A stretch of 26,861 bases of DNA from JBBIGV01 sp037447335 (GCA_037447335.1 JBBIGV010000049.1:1-26861); one strand, 5' to 3'; counted from the first letter of the stretch, positions 1 through 10,100 are shown. Numbers and translations are program-made. The notes: generated from the letters alone by a model not told the origin.

Positions 1-175
1 AGAATAATTTCTAAACATTTTAATTAATCTTGAAAAAAGTGCGGAAGTCAGGATTGATTTAACTTTTAGTTATACATCATCAATAACTTTATTCGTACGA
101 AGTTAAATTTTTGTAAATATTTTCATTTTATTAAAATGTTATAATGCACAAAACAAAAAAAAGAAAGGATACATA

Positions 176-661
176 ATGGCAATAGGTCAGAATAAGGTAA
201 TAACGATGAACTATATCTTAAAAGACAGTGATGGGAATGTAATTCAATCAACACATAACAGCCGTCCTTTTTCTTTTCTGAGCGGCAACGGTCAGATAAT
301 TCCCAAACTGGAAGGAGCAGTTGACGGGCTGCTTATCGGTGGAAAGAAAAATATTAAAGTTGATGCCTCAGATGCATACGGCGAATATGACCAAACCGCT
401 GCACAAACAATAGACAGGAAAGAATTTCCTCAGGACATTAATCTTGAGGTTGGAATGGATTTGATGATGAATTCACCTGATGGACGAAAAATCCCTTTCT
501 CAATAAAAGAACTAACGGATGACAATGTTACAGTTGATTTTAACCATCCGTTAGCCGGTAAAGATCTTGAGTTCGATGTGGAACTGCTCGACGTAAGAGA
601 TGCTACTCCCGAAGAGATTGAACATGGGCATGCACATGGCGAGGGCGGTCATCATCATTAA
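176..661 (+). CDS. slyD: FKBP-type peptidyl-prolyl isomerase, SlyD-like
   Basis: 161-residue cytoplasmic prolyl isomerase and chaperone of the SlyD type. The N-terminal FKBP half (about residues 1-68, with GQIIPKLEGAVDGL) is followed by an inserted flap-like domain (about 70-120) and the returning FKBP strand with the SlyD signature VDFNHPLAGKDLEFDVELL (about 121-140). The C-terminus is a short His-rich tail (HGHAHGEGGHHH), as in metal-binding SlyD proteins, so nickel or zinc binding is plausible but inferred. There is no signal peptide. The ATG is preceded by AAAGGA at suitable spacing, and a TATAAT-like hexamer lies near 140-145. The gene stands alone and is followed by a strong hairpin. 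Family assignment is firm; in vivo substrates cannot be read from sequence. Confidence 0.93.
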   Translation: MAIGQNKVITMNYILKDSDGNVIQSTHNSRPFSFLSGNGQIIPKLEGAVDGLLIGGKKNIKVDASDAYGEYDQTAAQTIDRKEFPQDINLEVGMDLMMNSPDGRKIPFSIKELTDDNVTVDFNHPLAGKDLEFDVELLDVRDATPEEIEHGHAHGEGGHHH

Positions 662-674
662 AAAATTATTTGAT

Positions 675-718
675 TTAAGGGCTTGGCAGACAGTCAAATT
701 CTTCTGCCAATCCCTTAA
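675..718 (+). terminator. Hairpin after the SlyD-like gene
   Basis: TTAAGGG-c-TTGGCAGA pairs with TCTGCCAA-t-CCCTTAA with one mismatch and a 12-nt loop, starting 13 nt after the stop codon. There is no T-run afterwards, so it is either an imperfect intrinsic terminator or an mRNA 3'-end stabiliser. Confidence 0.6.
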
Positions 719-1134
719 CATTAAAAATAAATTTCTATTCATAAATTATTGCTGTTTTTTTAATGGACTTTGTTAGTTTTCAGAAGGAAATAAGAAATTT
801 TACCGGGAAAAATAAATCTGTCGGTTTTTTATGATTCTGCTTCCCTCTAAAAAAAAAATTACTTAGATTAAACCACTAATTAATAACATTTTGGACTTCA
901 ACCTCAGGTTTACTGTTGAAGCAAATTATTTACAATAACAAATTTATGAACCAGATAAATCTTTTTTTTAGAAAGGAGGGATCGCCGGCACAACACACCT
1001 CTGGTACGCATTGACAAAATCTTGTAGTCCTGTGATTTGTGATGTTTACCAACAATAACTTATGGAGTTAATGAGTATTACAAGTTTGTAATACTGTACA
1101 ATTAATTAACTTTAATTCATGAAGGGCTCACTAT
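719..1134. other. Intergenic leader before the giant secreted protein
   Basis: No convincing ORF on either strand. It contains an unused AAGGAGG-like site near 973-979 with no start codon after it, a TTGACA hexamer at 1011-1016 without a good -10 partner, and the palindrome at 1075-1094. AAGGG near 1122 is the ribosome binding site for the start at 1135. A long 5' leader is likely. Confidence 0.5.
1075..1094. promoter_or_regulatory. Perfect inverted repeat, operator-like
   Basis: GTATTACAAGTTTGTAATAC has two perfect 9-bp arms around a 2-bp centre, 40 bp before the start of the giant beta-helix gene. Symmetry and position fit a dimeric regulator site. It could instead be an A/T-rich RNA hairpin. 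No cognate regulator is visible in the window. Confidence 0.45.
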
Positions 1135-4100
1135 ATGAATGCAAAAATCTATACTTCTAAAGTATCCGCAGTTATGAAAATCATTTCATTCCTGCTGATG
1201 CTAACTGTCTCTTCGACTCCTCTTTTCGGTCAGCTTACCGGTATAAAAACTATTCCAGGCGATTATGCCAGCTTAACCTTAGCCGTTACAGATCTTAACA
1301 CACAAGGCGTTGGCGCTGGCGGTGTGACCTTTAATATTGCTGCCGGTTACACGGAAAGCATAACCGCTGCAATATTTTTAACAGCTACCGGTACAGCCGC
1401 TAACCCGATTATGTTCCAGAAGAGTGGAGCAGGCGCTAATCCATTAATTACAAGAACTGATGGTGGAACGCTTGCCACAAGTGTTCTGGGTGGTCAGGGT
1501 GACGCTGTTATACTAATTCAGGGCTCTGATTATGTAACATTTGTTGCTATTGATGTAGCTGCAAGTGATCATGGTATTGAATACGGTTACTTCCTCCGTA
1601 AAACAAACAGTGATGACGGATGTAAGTTTGTGGCTATTAGAAACTGTACCGTCACAATGACTAAAGGCACCAGTGCCTTTGTAGCCGGGATTTATTCATC
1701 CAACCTTGACCCGGCTTCTACAACCGGTTCTGCAGTAGGTGTTACTGTTACATCCATTGCTGGACGTAATGAAGGTGTTCAAATCATTGGCAATACTATA
1801 AGCAATGTATTTACGGGAATACATCTAAGAGGCTTTAACCATACCACAGCACCTTTTGGCTTTTATGATCACGACTTTGTTGTGGGCGCTATGGGCGCCG
1901 GAAACATCATACAGAATTTTGGTGGAAATGCTGCATCTACTACTTATGGTATTTATATGATTTATCATAATAACCTCTCAATAGGTTATAATACTATAAA
2001 TAATACTGCAGGTGGCGGATCAGGATTTACGGCTACTGGCTATGGTATTTTTACTTCCACAGCTACTTCTGTTAACATATCAATTACCAATAACCTTGTA
2101 ACACTAACAAGTGCCGGCACAACCACGCTTATGCATGGTATTAATAATGCGGCTGGTAGTACAGCAGCCGGCAATACAGTTACAATTGCACACAATACTG
2201 TAACCGGATGTGCCTACCCGACTGCTACCACTGCTGCATTTACAGGCATTGTTAATACCGGTACTGCCGCAACCGTTAATGTTCACAATAATACTGTAAG
2301 CAATAACGTACTACCAGGAACAGGAACCTTTACAGGTATTGATGGCGGCGGAGGCTCAACTTCGACTGTTAACATGTTTAACAATACAGTTAATAATAAC
2401 CAGAAGACCGGTGCCTCAGGTTCGTTTTTTAACCTGAGATGTGCAGGCGGAACAGTAACTGTAAATAATAATAACATTTATGACAATGCTTTTACCGCTG
2501 CTTCAGGTACTGCCAGTTGTATCATGTATGGTTATTACAATCTTGGTGTGCCTCCATTTGAGAATGTCTATAATAACAACATATACAATCTTTCAGTATC
2601 AGGTACCAATACCGCAACTGCTTCATTGCTGAGTGGTATGCATACGCATACTACTGGCACTGCAGCGAAAAATATTTATAACAATAATATTTACAATTTA
2701 TCAGCACTTTCCGGATCAGTAAATGGTATTGTTCAACTTCTAGGTGCAGATGTCAGGATCTATAAAAACAATATTTACAACCTTACTAACAATACCAATG
2801 TAACTACTACGGCTCGTACCAATGGTATTGTAGTGAGCTCAGGTAATACGTATGTATTCAATAACTTCATTTCCGAGCTTAAAGCTCCTCTGGCTGAAGG
2901 CGACGATGCAGTGCGAGGAATAAGTATTACCAGCACAGCTGTTACTACTACAGTTGGGTTATATTATAATACTATTTATCTGAACGCCATGTCTGCAGGA
3001 GTTAATTTTGGCAGCACAGGTGTATTCCATACCTATAGTGCCACTGCTACAACTGCAGCACTTGATATGAGAAACAACGTTATTGTAAATAACTCAACTC
3101 ATGCCGGAACCGGCAGAACCGTTGCTTTAAGAAGAAGCGCTGCAACAGACTTGAATAATTATTCAACGCTTTCTAACAATAATGACTTCTTCGCAGGTGT
3201 TCCCGGTGCAAATAATCTGATTTTCTTTGATGGAACAAATGCAGATCAGACCATTGGTGCTTTCAAGACACGTGTAGCGCCAAGAGAATCTGCTTCTTTC
3301 ACTGAAAATCCACCGTTTGTTAATGTTACAACATCCCCATATAACTTACGGATGCAGACAACAATCCCCACTCAGGTTGAGAGCGGCGGTATCCCGATAA
3401 GTTCTCCGTTTGCTATTACGGATGACTTTGACGGCGATGTAAGAAATGCAACTACCCCGGATCTTGGCGCTGATGAATTTAGTGGATTACCTCAGGACCT
3501 TACTCCCCCTATCATTTCTTATACTCCATTACTCAATACAGGATCAACAGCTCCAAGAACATTGACAACTAACATTACCGACCTATCCGGTGTTCCGACA
3601 GCGGGCATTGGATTGCCAATGCTGTATTGGAGAAAAGGGGCTGATCCATATGTCGGAGTGCAGGCTGTACATGTATCCGGAAGTGAATATTCTTTCACAT
3701 TTGGCGGCGGCGTTGTAGTTGGTGATGTAGTCAGCTATTATATTGTAGCCCAGGATAATGCTGCTCCACCAAACGTTGGAGCCAACCCATCAGCAGGTGC
3801 AGGTCCTTTTACACCTAATCCACCGACTGCGGTTAGTCCTCCTACTAACCCGAGTACTTATACCATAACAGCTACTCCTCTCTCAGGAAATTATACAGTT
3901 GGAACAACTATGTTCAGAAACATTACGGGCAGAGATATTACCTTTGTCCAATCTGTTCGAACAGTTTTGAGAGAAGTAGTTGTTGAAGAACCCGTTTCTA
4001 AGTTCGCTTATGGAAGCGAAGGTCCAACCGAAACATCTGTTCATGTTAACGGTACAAAACAGTTAGTCGAGGTTGAAGAAATTAGCTGGATACCAATGGA

Positions 4101-7100
4101 AAACGGACAGGTTTATGAAGGTGATCTGTATGTGAAGAAATTAGAAAACCCGTCTCTCCAATTTCCGGAAGGTATTGATGGTGTATATCTAACTATCACT
4201 GCAGCAGTTGCCGATCTGAATCTGCGTGGCGTTAGCGCTGCAACCAACTTCCTGCTGACAGATGCAACATATCCATCCGAGACATTCCCGATTATTGTAA
4301 ATGTAACGAATGCGAGTCTGCCGTCTGCAGCCAATCCGGTAACTATTAGACCGAATACCGGAGTTACTTCTGTTGTATCTGGTCTTTCTTCGGCTTCCCA
4401 GATATTCAGAATACTCACTAGTTATATTACTATTGACGGTTCAAATGCAGCAGGAGGCACATCGCGAAACCTGACAATAGAAAATACAAGCACTGCCACT
4501 CCAACTGTAATTCTGATAGGTTCGCTTGGAACTACTCCGATTACCAACGTTACAATTAGAAATTGTAACATTATAAACGGAATCATTACAAGCACTGCAT
4601 TGGTAGTTTCCGATGGAAATACACCCGGTTCAGCCGGCTGGTTTAACAACATCACTATTCAGAATAATAGCCTTCAGAAAGCACTTATAGGCAACTTTAA
4701 CATAGCAGTTGTTTCACCTGGTAATGGTACCGGCTTAAACATAGTTGGCAATGAATTGAACGCCACAGGTGTTAATGCAATTCGCTATGTTGGTATTTAC
4801 TTACAGGGTATTGACGGAGCAGCGGTTTCTGATAACCGAATAGCTAATTTTGACGGAACAAGCTCTGAAATAGACCGCGGGATCTGGTTAGCAACCGGAA
4901 CCAGAAACACGGTGCTTACCAGAAATGTTGTGAATTCCCTCAAATATTTAGGCACCGCTGGATATGGTGGACACGGATTCACTGTATCAACAGGAACTAC
5001 TGCCGCCAATATTACCATTGTAAACAATGTAATATATGATATAACCGGTGACGGTTGGAATTATGCATCTATCCTTGGCGATAATAATCATGGTATGTTT
5101 ATTTTCACTGCACAAACCGGAATAAATGTATATTATAATTCAATTCACCTATATGGAAACACTTTAAATCGGACTGATGCTCTTTCCACCGGCATTTGCC
5201 TTGGCACAGGAACGGTAGCAGATCTCAGAGATAATAACATTGTGAATAATTTAGGATTACTCGGAGCAACCGGATTTGGCAGTGCAGGAATTTTCTTGCA
5301 AACTGCTGCTTCACAGCTATCTCCAAGTAACTACAATAATATCTTTGTAAATCCAACCGGTACCGGTGCTAAGAATGTTGGTCAGATCGCTGCTGTTGGT
5401 TATGCAACACTTGCAGCTTGGCAAACCGCTACTACACAGGACGCAAATTCCATTTCTGCTAATCCATTGTATCTGGCGAATGACGATCTGAGACCGGCAT
5501 TAGGCTCGCCTGTTATCGGTGCCGGAACTCCCATTCCTGGTATAACTACCGATTTCCTTGGTGTAACAAGAAGCGTAACTAATCCTTCAATTGGCGCTTA
5601 TGAGCAAGCCGTTGTAGTTCCTCTTGCACCTGGTGATTATACAGTTGGTGTTTCATTATTCAGAACACTCTCCGGAAAAGATATCACTTTCGAAAAAAGA
5701 GTTCGTACTATCGAAGTTGAAGAAGTTCTTAACGAAAGTCAGGTTAATCCTGAATTGTGGGAAACTGATCGCGCATTCGATGTTTCTATGACCGACATCG
5801 TAAGCAGCAAACTCATCAGTCTTGATGATGCTCTTGTGACTCCGGAACTTACCGGCGATCCATCTGTTGACTTGATTACAATGAGCAAGATCAATAGTAT
5901 TGGCGAGCCTGTTAACAGCATGGTTGTAAAACGGACTGTTGAACAGGAATACTACGTACCGATGCTTAATGGTCAGGAATATCACGGCTCACTGTATTAT
6001 GAGTTCACCCCTGAACAAATAGTTGATAACAATCTGTCCAGTGCGGGTGTTTATCCTACTATTACAGCAGCGATTGCTGATGCAGTATTTAGAGGTGTTG
6101 CCGGACCGGTTAGATTCATACTGATTAATGCTACTTATCCATCAGAAACTTTTCCGATCGTAGTAAATCCGATCCCCGGTACAAGTGCTGCTAATACCGT
6201 AACACTTATGCCCGGAGTAGGCATCACTTCATTGATTTCAGGTTCTCCGACTAATACCCAGATATTCAATTTTGATGGTGTTGACTATTTCATCATTGAC
6301 GGAAGATCCGGTGGTGTTGGAGATGAAATTAAACTCACAATTGAAAATCTGACTGCTACAGGAACTGCTTCTCATACTGTCAGATTTATAAACGGTGCAA
6401 CTAATAATATTCTAAGGTATGTGAGACTTAATAACGCCACGCAAGGCACTGCTGGTCCTCGTGTTGTTGACTTTGGTACTTCAGCAGGCGACCCGGCAGG
6501 AAACTCATTTAACAGAGTTGAAAACTGCTATCTGAGTGGTGGAAGAACCGGTGTTGGTTTTGCAGGAACAGCAGCAAATCCAAATTCCGATAATGTGATT
6601 ATCGGTAACACAATCACAGATTTCGGTTTCGCCGGCGTATGGTTAAGCTCAAATGCCAACAACACTACGATAGATAAGAACATATTTTCCCATGTCGTTG
6701 GATATAATACATCTGGAACCGGTGTAAGTCTGGCTACAAGCGGTATAATAAATATCCGCGGTAATATCTTCTATGACCTGCAGAACATTACTACAGGCAC
6801 GCTTAGAGGAATTGTCGGTACGCCCGGCGCTGGTTCAACTGTTAATATTGTAAACAACTTCTTCTCATTTAATCGGGATAACGGCACAAAGACCTCAATA
6901 TACGCTATCCAGATTACCGGTACTACCGAGCACACTGCCAATATATACTATAATACATTCTACTCCGGCGGTGTTCATACTGGTGGAACTGCGGGTACTA
7001 TCGTATCAGCAGGGTTAATTAAATCTAACACCGGTGCTACTTCTACATTTAACGCAAAGAATAACGTTAGTATTAATAAAAGAACCGGCGGAACGGCTGG

Positions 7101-8325
7101 TGTTGTTCATACTAACTTCTTCGCAGGTGGAACTGCATTGGTTGGTACTCTGGATATAAATTATAACGTTTGGTTTGCTTCCGGTGATCCCGGTTCATTC
7201 CACTCGGGATGGAACGGCTTTGTTTATAATGATCAGCAAGCATACCGTGACTCTGCAGCGCCACATGAACAGAATACCTTCTTTGGTGATGTGCAGTTTG
7301 TATCTGCTACCGACCTCCACATTGACGGAACATCAATTGGTGATCCGATACTTGGCGGAACTCCGATAGCGGGTATTACCACAGATATTGATGGAGATAC
7401 AAGGCATTCATCAATCCCCTATCGCGGCGCTGATGAGGTTAACGTTCCGTTTACACCTGTTGCTGCTCCAACAAGCCTTATTGCTGTTGCAGATACATTC
7501 TTTGTACAATTGACCTGGACAGATAACTCTGTTAATGAAGGCTGGTTTGTTATCGAAAGAAAAGATGGCGATTCAGCCAGTGCAAATCCTTATGTGGTAG
7601 TTGGTACTGCGGCAAGAAACAGTACTACTCATACCAATACTGGTTTGACTCCAAATACTACCTATACGTACAGAGTTAAAGCAGTCAATCAGTTCGATGG
7701 GTCAGGTTACAGTAACCAGGCGCAAGCAACCACAATAATTCCTGTCGAGCTTACTTCATTCTCAGCCTCTGTTATAGGAAGAGACGTGTTGATCAACTGG
7801 TCAACCGCTACCGAAACCAATAACAAAGGATTCGAACTTCAGAGAAAACTCGATGATGAATGGCAGGCTCTCGGATTTATTCAGGGTAAAGGAACTACTA
7901 CCGAAATTCAGAATTATTCGTTCAATGATAATTTTGAATACGAGTCATTCAAAGGTGCTATTTCCTACCGTCTGAAACAATTAGACTATAATGGTGCATA
8001 TCATTATTCACACGTAATTAACGTTGATGTTGACTTTACACCTAAGGAATACACCCTGTATCAGAACTATCCTAACCCGTTTAACCCGGGCACAACAATC
8101 AAGTATGCTCTGCCTTTCGACAGTAATGTCAAAGTGCGTATCTACAACTTGCTTGGCGAGCTTGTAACAGAACTGGTTAACGCAACTCAGGAAGTAGGGT
8201 ATCACAACGCGGTCTGGAACGCAGGTTCTATGGCTTCGGGTGTTTACATCTATACTATTCAGGCAAAATCAGTTGACGGACAGAAAGACTTCAAGTCCGT
8301 TAAGAAGATGATGCTTGTGAAGTAA
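1135..8325 (+). CDS. Giant secreted right-handed beta-helix protein with T9SS sorting domain
   Basis: 2396 residues. An N-terminal signal peptide runs from a basic start through the hydrophobic stretch IISFLLMLTV to a likely cut after LFGQ (about residue 33). Three beta-helix modules follow (about 38-785, 970-1490 and 1640-2100). They are rich in Asn/Thr/Gly and have ladder repeats such as YNNNIYNLS. Each opens with a 'YxxLTxAVxDLNxxGV'-like cap and closes with a 'DxDGDxR...GADE' motif. Modules 2 and 3 are each preceded by a similar linker (GNYTVGTTMFR and GDYTVGVSLFR). The C-terminus has an FN3 domain (about 2105-2202), a 'VELTSFSA...LINWSTATETNNKGFELQR' type domain, and a T9SS type A sorting domain (about 2303-2396, QNYPNPFNPGTTIKYALP). 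It is predicted to cross the outer membrane by T9SS and be attached or released. Ligand or enzymatic role is unknown; adhesin or polysaccharide binding is inference. AAGGG 8 nt upstream supports this start. Confidence 0.9.
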   Translation: MNAKIYTSKVSAVMKIISFLLMLTVSSTPLFGQLTGIKTIPGDYASLTLAVTDLNTQGVGAGGVTFNIAAGYTESITAAIFLTATGTAANPIMFQKSGAGANPLITRTDGGTLATSVLGGQGDAVILIQGSDYVTFVAIDVAASDHGIEYGYFLRKTNSDDGCKFVAIRNCTVTMTKGTSAFVAGIYSSNLDPASTTGSAVGVTVTSIAGRNEGVQIIGNTISNVFTGIHLRGFNHTTAPFGFYDHDFVVGAMGAGNIIQNFGGNAASTTYGIYMIYHNNLSIGYNTINNTAGGGSGFTATGYGIFTSTATSVNISITNNLVTLTSAGTTTLMHGINNAAGSTAAGNTVTIAHNTVTGCAYPTATTAAFTGIVNTGTAATVNVHNNTVSNNVLPGTGTFTGIDGGGGSTSTVNMFNNTVNNNQKTGASGSFFNLRCAGGTVTVNNNNIYDNAFTAASGTASCIMYGYYNLGVPPFENVYNNNIYNLSVSGTNTATASLLSGMHTHTTGTAAKNIYNNNIYNLSALSGSVNGIVQLLGADVRIYKNNIYNLTNNTNVTTTARTNGIVVSSGNTYVFNNFISELKAPLAEGDDAVRGISITSTAVTTTVGLYYNTIYLNAMSAGVNFGSTGVFHTYSATATTAALDMRNNVIVNNSTHAGTGRTVALRRSAATDLNNYSTLSNNNDFFAGVPGANNLIFFDGTNADQTIGAFKTRVAPRESASFTENPPFVNVTTSPYNLRMQTTIPTQVESGGIPISSPFAITDDFDGDVRNATTPDLGADEFSGLPQDLTPPIISYTPLLNTGSTAPRTLTTNITDLSGVPTAGIGLPMLYWRKGADPYVGVQAVHVSGSEYSFTFGGGVVVGDVVSYYIVAQDNAAPPNVGANPSAGAGPFTPNPPTAVSPPTNPSTYTITATPLSGNYTVGTTMFRNITGRDITFVQSVRTVLREVVVEEPVSKFAYGSEGPTETSVHVNGTKQLVEVEEISWIPMENGQVYEGDLYVKKLENPSLQFPEGIDGVYLTITAAVADLNLRGVSAATNFLLTDATYPSETFPIIVNVTNASLPSAANPVTIRPNTGVTSVVSGLSSASQIFRILTSYITIDGSNAAGGTSRNLTIENTSTATPTVILIGSLGTTPITNVTIRNCNIINGIITSTALVVSDGNTPGSAGWFNNITIQNNSLQKALIGNFNIAVVSPGNGTGLNIVGNELNATGVNAIRYVGIYLQGIDGAAVSDNRIANFDGTSSEIDRGIWLATGTRNTVLTRNVVNSLKYLGTAGYGGHGFTVSTGTTAANITIVNNVIYDITGDGWNYASILGDNNHGMFIFTAQTGINVYYNSIHLYGNTLNRTDALSTGICLGTGTVADLRDNNIVNNLGLLGATGFGSAGIFLQTAASQLSPSNYNNIFVNPTGTGAKNVGQIAAVGYATLAAWQTATTQDANSISANPLYLANDDLRPALGSPVIGAGTPIPGITTDFLGVTRSVTNPSIGAYEQAVVVPLAPGDYTVGVSLFRTLSGKDITFEKRVRTIEVEEVLNESQVNPELWETDRAFDVSMTDIVSSKLISLDDALVTPELTGDPSVDLITMSKINSIGEPVNSMVVKRTVEQEYYVPMLNGQEYHGSLYYEFTPEQIVDNNLSSAGVYPTITAAIADAVFRGVAGPVRFILINATYPSETFPIVVNPIPGTSAANTVTLMPGVGITSLISGSPTNTQIFNFDGVDYFIIDGRSGGVGDEIKLTIENLTATGTASHTVRFINGATNNILRYVRLNNATQGTAGPRVVDFGTSAGDPAGNSFNRVENCYLSGGRTGVGFAGTAANPNSDNVIIGNTITDFGFAGVWLSSNANNTTIDKNIFSHVVGYNTSGTGVSLATSGIINIRGNIFYDLQNITTGTLRGIVGTPGAGSTVNIVNNFFSFNRDNGTKTSIYAIQITGTTEHTANIYYNTFYSGGVHTGGTAGTIVSAGLIKSNTGATSTFNAKNNVSINKRTGGTAGVVHTNFFAGGTALVGTLDINYNVWFASGDPGSFHSGWNGFVYNDQQAYRDSAAPHEQNTFFGDVQFVSATDLHIDGTSIGDPILGGTPIAGITTDIDGDTRHSSIPYRGADEVNVPFTPVAAPTSLIAVADTFFVQLTWTDNSVNEGWFVIERKDGDSASANPYVVVGTAARNSTTHTNTGLTPNTTYTYRVKAVNQFDGSGYSNQAQATTIIPVELTSFSASVIGRDVLINWSTATETNNKGFELQRKLDDEWQALGFIQGKGTTTEIQNYSFNDNFEYESFKGAISYRLKQLDYNGAYHYSHVINVDVDFTPKEYTLYQNYPNPFNPGTTIKYALPFDSNVKVRIYNLLGELVTELVNATQEVGYHNAVWNAGSMASGVYIYTIQAKSVDGQKDFKSVKKMMLVK

Positions 8326-8376
8326 TTACCCTCCCCTTTCCCCCTCTCCTATGGAGAAGGGGTATTGGAAATATTC

Positions 8377-8406
8377 AAGGCTGTCCGAACGGGCAGCCTT
8401 TTTTAT
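8377..8406 (+). terminator. Rho-independent terminator of the giant gene
   Basis: AAGGCTG/CAGCCTT arms around a short G/C-rich inner stem, followed directly by TTTTTTATT. A weaker hairpin (CCCCTCTCC/GGAGAAGGGG, 8341-8362) precedes it. Confidence 0.85.
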
Positions 8407-8680
8407 TGTAAATCCGAATGAAACCGTTTGATCAGCATCCAATTGAGGTTTATTAGCAAATTGCTTATCCGGCTCATTTTGCTTAATTTTACCACTGAAA
8501 TTTATATTACTACGATGTTACAAGTACACATATTCTATATTATTACCGGACTGAAAGACCTCCGGAGCTACTTCGTTTCCAACTTCGAGAACGTATTCTA
8601 ATACCTTCCTCTCCCCTTTCCTGTACTCATATATTCGTTTATTACAAAAATTTTAATTTTTTTTCTCCGGAGGATTCCAA
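8407..8680. other. Leader region of the lysine transaminase gene
   Basis: No ORF seen. The useful content is a strong Shine-Dalgarno (CCGGAGG at 8667-8673, 7 nt before the ATG) and an upstream CCTCCGGAG at 8559-8567 that is its exact complement over 9 bases. The rest is A/T-rich. Confidence 0.5.
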
Positions 8681-10051
8681 ATGAATACTAATGATTTAAT
8701 TAATACTAATGAAGCGATAAAAAGCCAAACACTGATCAGCCCGGATGATGTTCATTCAACTATCCGAAAATATACGCTTGCTGATGGGTTCAGCATTGTT
8801 CTGGACCTTGTGAACAGCAAAGGCATTCACATAGTAGATGAAAAAACAGGCGATACATATTTTGATTTCTTCACTTTCTTTGCATCATCACCAATTGGCT
8901 TAAACCATCCTAAAATGATGCGGGAAAATGTATTGAATGCACTTGCGGAAGCTGCAGTTAATAATCCTTCCAATTCAGATATTTATACCCGTCAGATGGC
9001 GGAGTTCATAGATACTTTTGCAAGGGCTGCTAAACCCGAATACATGAAATATTTGTTTTTTATTTCAGGAGGCGCCTTAGCGGTTGAAAATGGTTTAAAG
9101 GTTGCCTTCGACTGGAAGGTTAGAAAGAATTTTGCTAAAGGTTACAAAGAGGAAAAGGGTCACCAGGTAATTCATTTCAGGCAGGCATTCCACGGCAGAA
9201 GCGGATACACAATGTCCTTAACAAATACTGAACCCACAAAAATAAAATATTTTCCTAAGTTCAACTGGCCAAGGATAATTAATCCTAAAATATCTTTCCC
9301 CCTTGAAGCAAATCTCAGTTCAATCAAAGCGCTCGAGGAACAGGCTGTAACAGAAATTTATACTGCAATAAAAAATAATCCTGACGATATCGCGGTGATG
9401 ATTATCGAACCAATTCAGGCAGAAGGCGGAGATATTTTCTTCAGAAAAGAATTTTTCGAAAAGCTGAGAGAAATATGCGATGAAAATGAAATCATGCTTA
9501 TGTTCGATGAAGTTCAGACCGGATTTGGCATTACAGGAAAATTCTGGGCTTATGAACATTACGTTAAGCCTGATATAATTGCGTTCGGAAAGAAGTCGCA
9601 GGTTTGCGGTATTATGGTTTCACAAAGAATTGATGAAGCGCCGGAAAACTGTTTCAAAGTTCCTGGCAGGATAAATTCAACCTGGGGCGGTAATCTTACA
9701 GATATGGTCCGCTCAACCCACATTATGCGTATTATTGAAGAGGACAATCTTGTAGATAATGCCGCAAAGGTTGGAAAACATCTTTTCACACAATTGCAGA
9801 AGATACAATCAGAATTTCCAACGTTGGTTTCGAATGTTAGAGGACTGGGCTTAATGTGCAGCTTCGATCTGCCGGGTACCGAAGTAAGAGATAAGTTCAG
9901 AGAGATAAACTTTAAAGAAAAACTTATTATCCTGGGCTGCGGTGAAAAGTCAATTCGTTTCCGTCCTCCTTTGAATATAACAAAAGAAGAAATAGATGAA
10001 GGGTTGAATATTATCCGGAAAGTTCTATTTTTGCTCTCGTCAAATAACTAA
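8681..10051 (+). CDS. lat: L-lysine 6-transaminase (lysine epsilon-aminotransferase)
   Basis: 456-residue class III PLP-dependent aminotransferase. It moves the epsilon-amino group of lysine to 2-oxoglutarate, giving alpha-aminoadipate semialdehyde (cyclising to piperideine-6-carboxylate) and glutamate. Lat-type hallmarks are SGGALAVENGLK (about 129-140, PLP phosphate region), AFHGRSGYT (about 169-177), EPIQAEGGD (glutamate 243), MFDEVQTGFG (Asp 276 contacts the pyridine nitrogen), and FGKKSQVCG (about 302-310) with the Schiff-base lysine, most likely K304. The FGKKxQVCG form distinguishes Lat from ornithine or GABA aminotransferases. It is monocistronic with a strong Shine-Dalgarno and its own terminator. 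No semialdehyde dehydrogenase is next to it, so its pathway (lysine breakdown or an osmolyte/secondary product) cannot be set from context. Confidence 0.93.
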   Translation: MNTNDLINTNEAIKSQTLISPDDVHSTIRKYTLADGFSIVLDLVNSKGIHIVDEKTGDTYFDFFTFFASSPIGLNHPKMMRENVLNALAEAAVNNPSNSDIYTRQMAEFIDTFARAAKPEYMKYLFFISGGALAVENGLKVAFDWKVRKNFAKGYKEEKGHQVIHFRQAFHGRSGYTMSLTNTEPTKIKYFPKFNWPRIINPKISFPLEANLSSIKALEEQAVTEIYTAIKNNPDDIAVMIIEPIQAEGGDIFFRKEFFEKLREICDENEIMLMFDEVQTGFGITGKFWAYEHYVKPDIIAFGKKSQVCGIMVSQRIDEAPENCFKVPGRINSTWGGNLTDMVRSTHIMRIIEEDNLVDNAAKVGKHLFTQLQKIQSEFPTLVSNVRGLGLMCSFDLPGTEVRDKFREINFKEKLIILGCGEKSIRFRPPLNITKEEIDEGLNIIRKVLFLLSSNN

Positions 10052-10072
10052 ATTTATTACACTACTTGCTGA

Positions 10073-10100
10073 AACGGCTCCGGATGGAGCCGTTTTCATT
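10073..10100 (+). terminator. Rho-independent terminator after lat
   Basis: AACGGCTCC-GGAT-GGAGCCGTT with TTCATTT behind it; it begins about 20 nt after the lat stop codon. Confidence 0.85.

Noticed and set aside
1011..1039. Sigma70-like promoter TTGACA plus a weak -10
   Set aside because: The hexamer 17 bp downstream (GATTTG) is poor, and this bacterial group often uses a different -10 type; not supported enough to annotate.
5656..5985. 109-codon antisense frame inside the giant gene
   Set aside because: Shadow of the beta-helix gene; no start signal and the plus-strand protein is continuous and domain-rich here.
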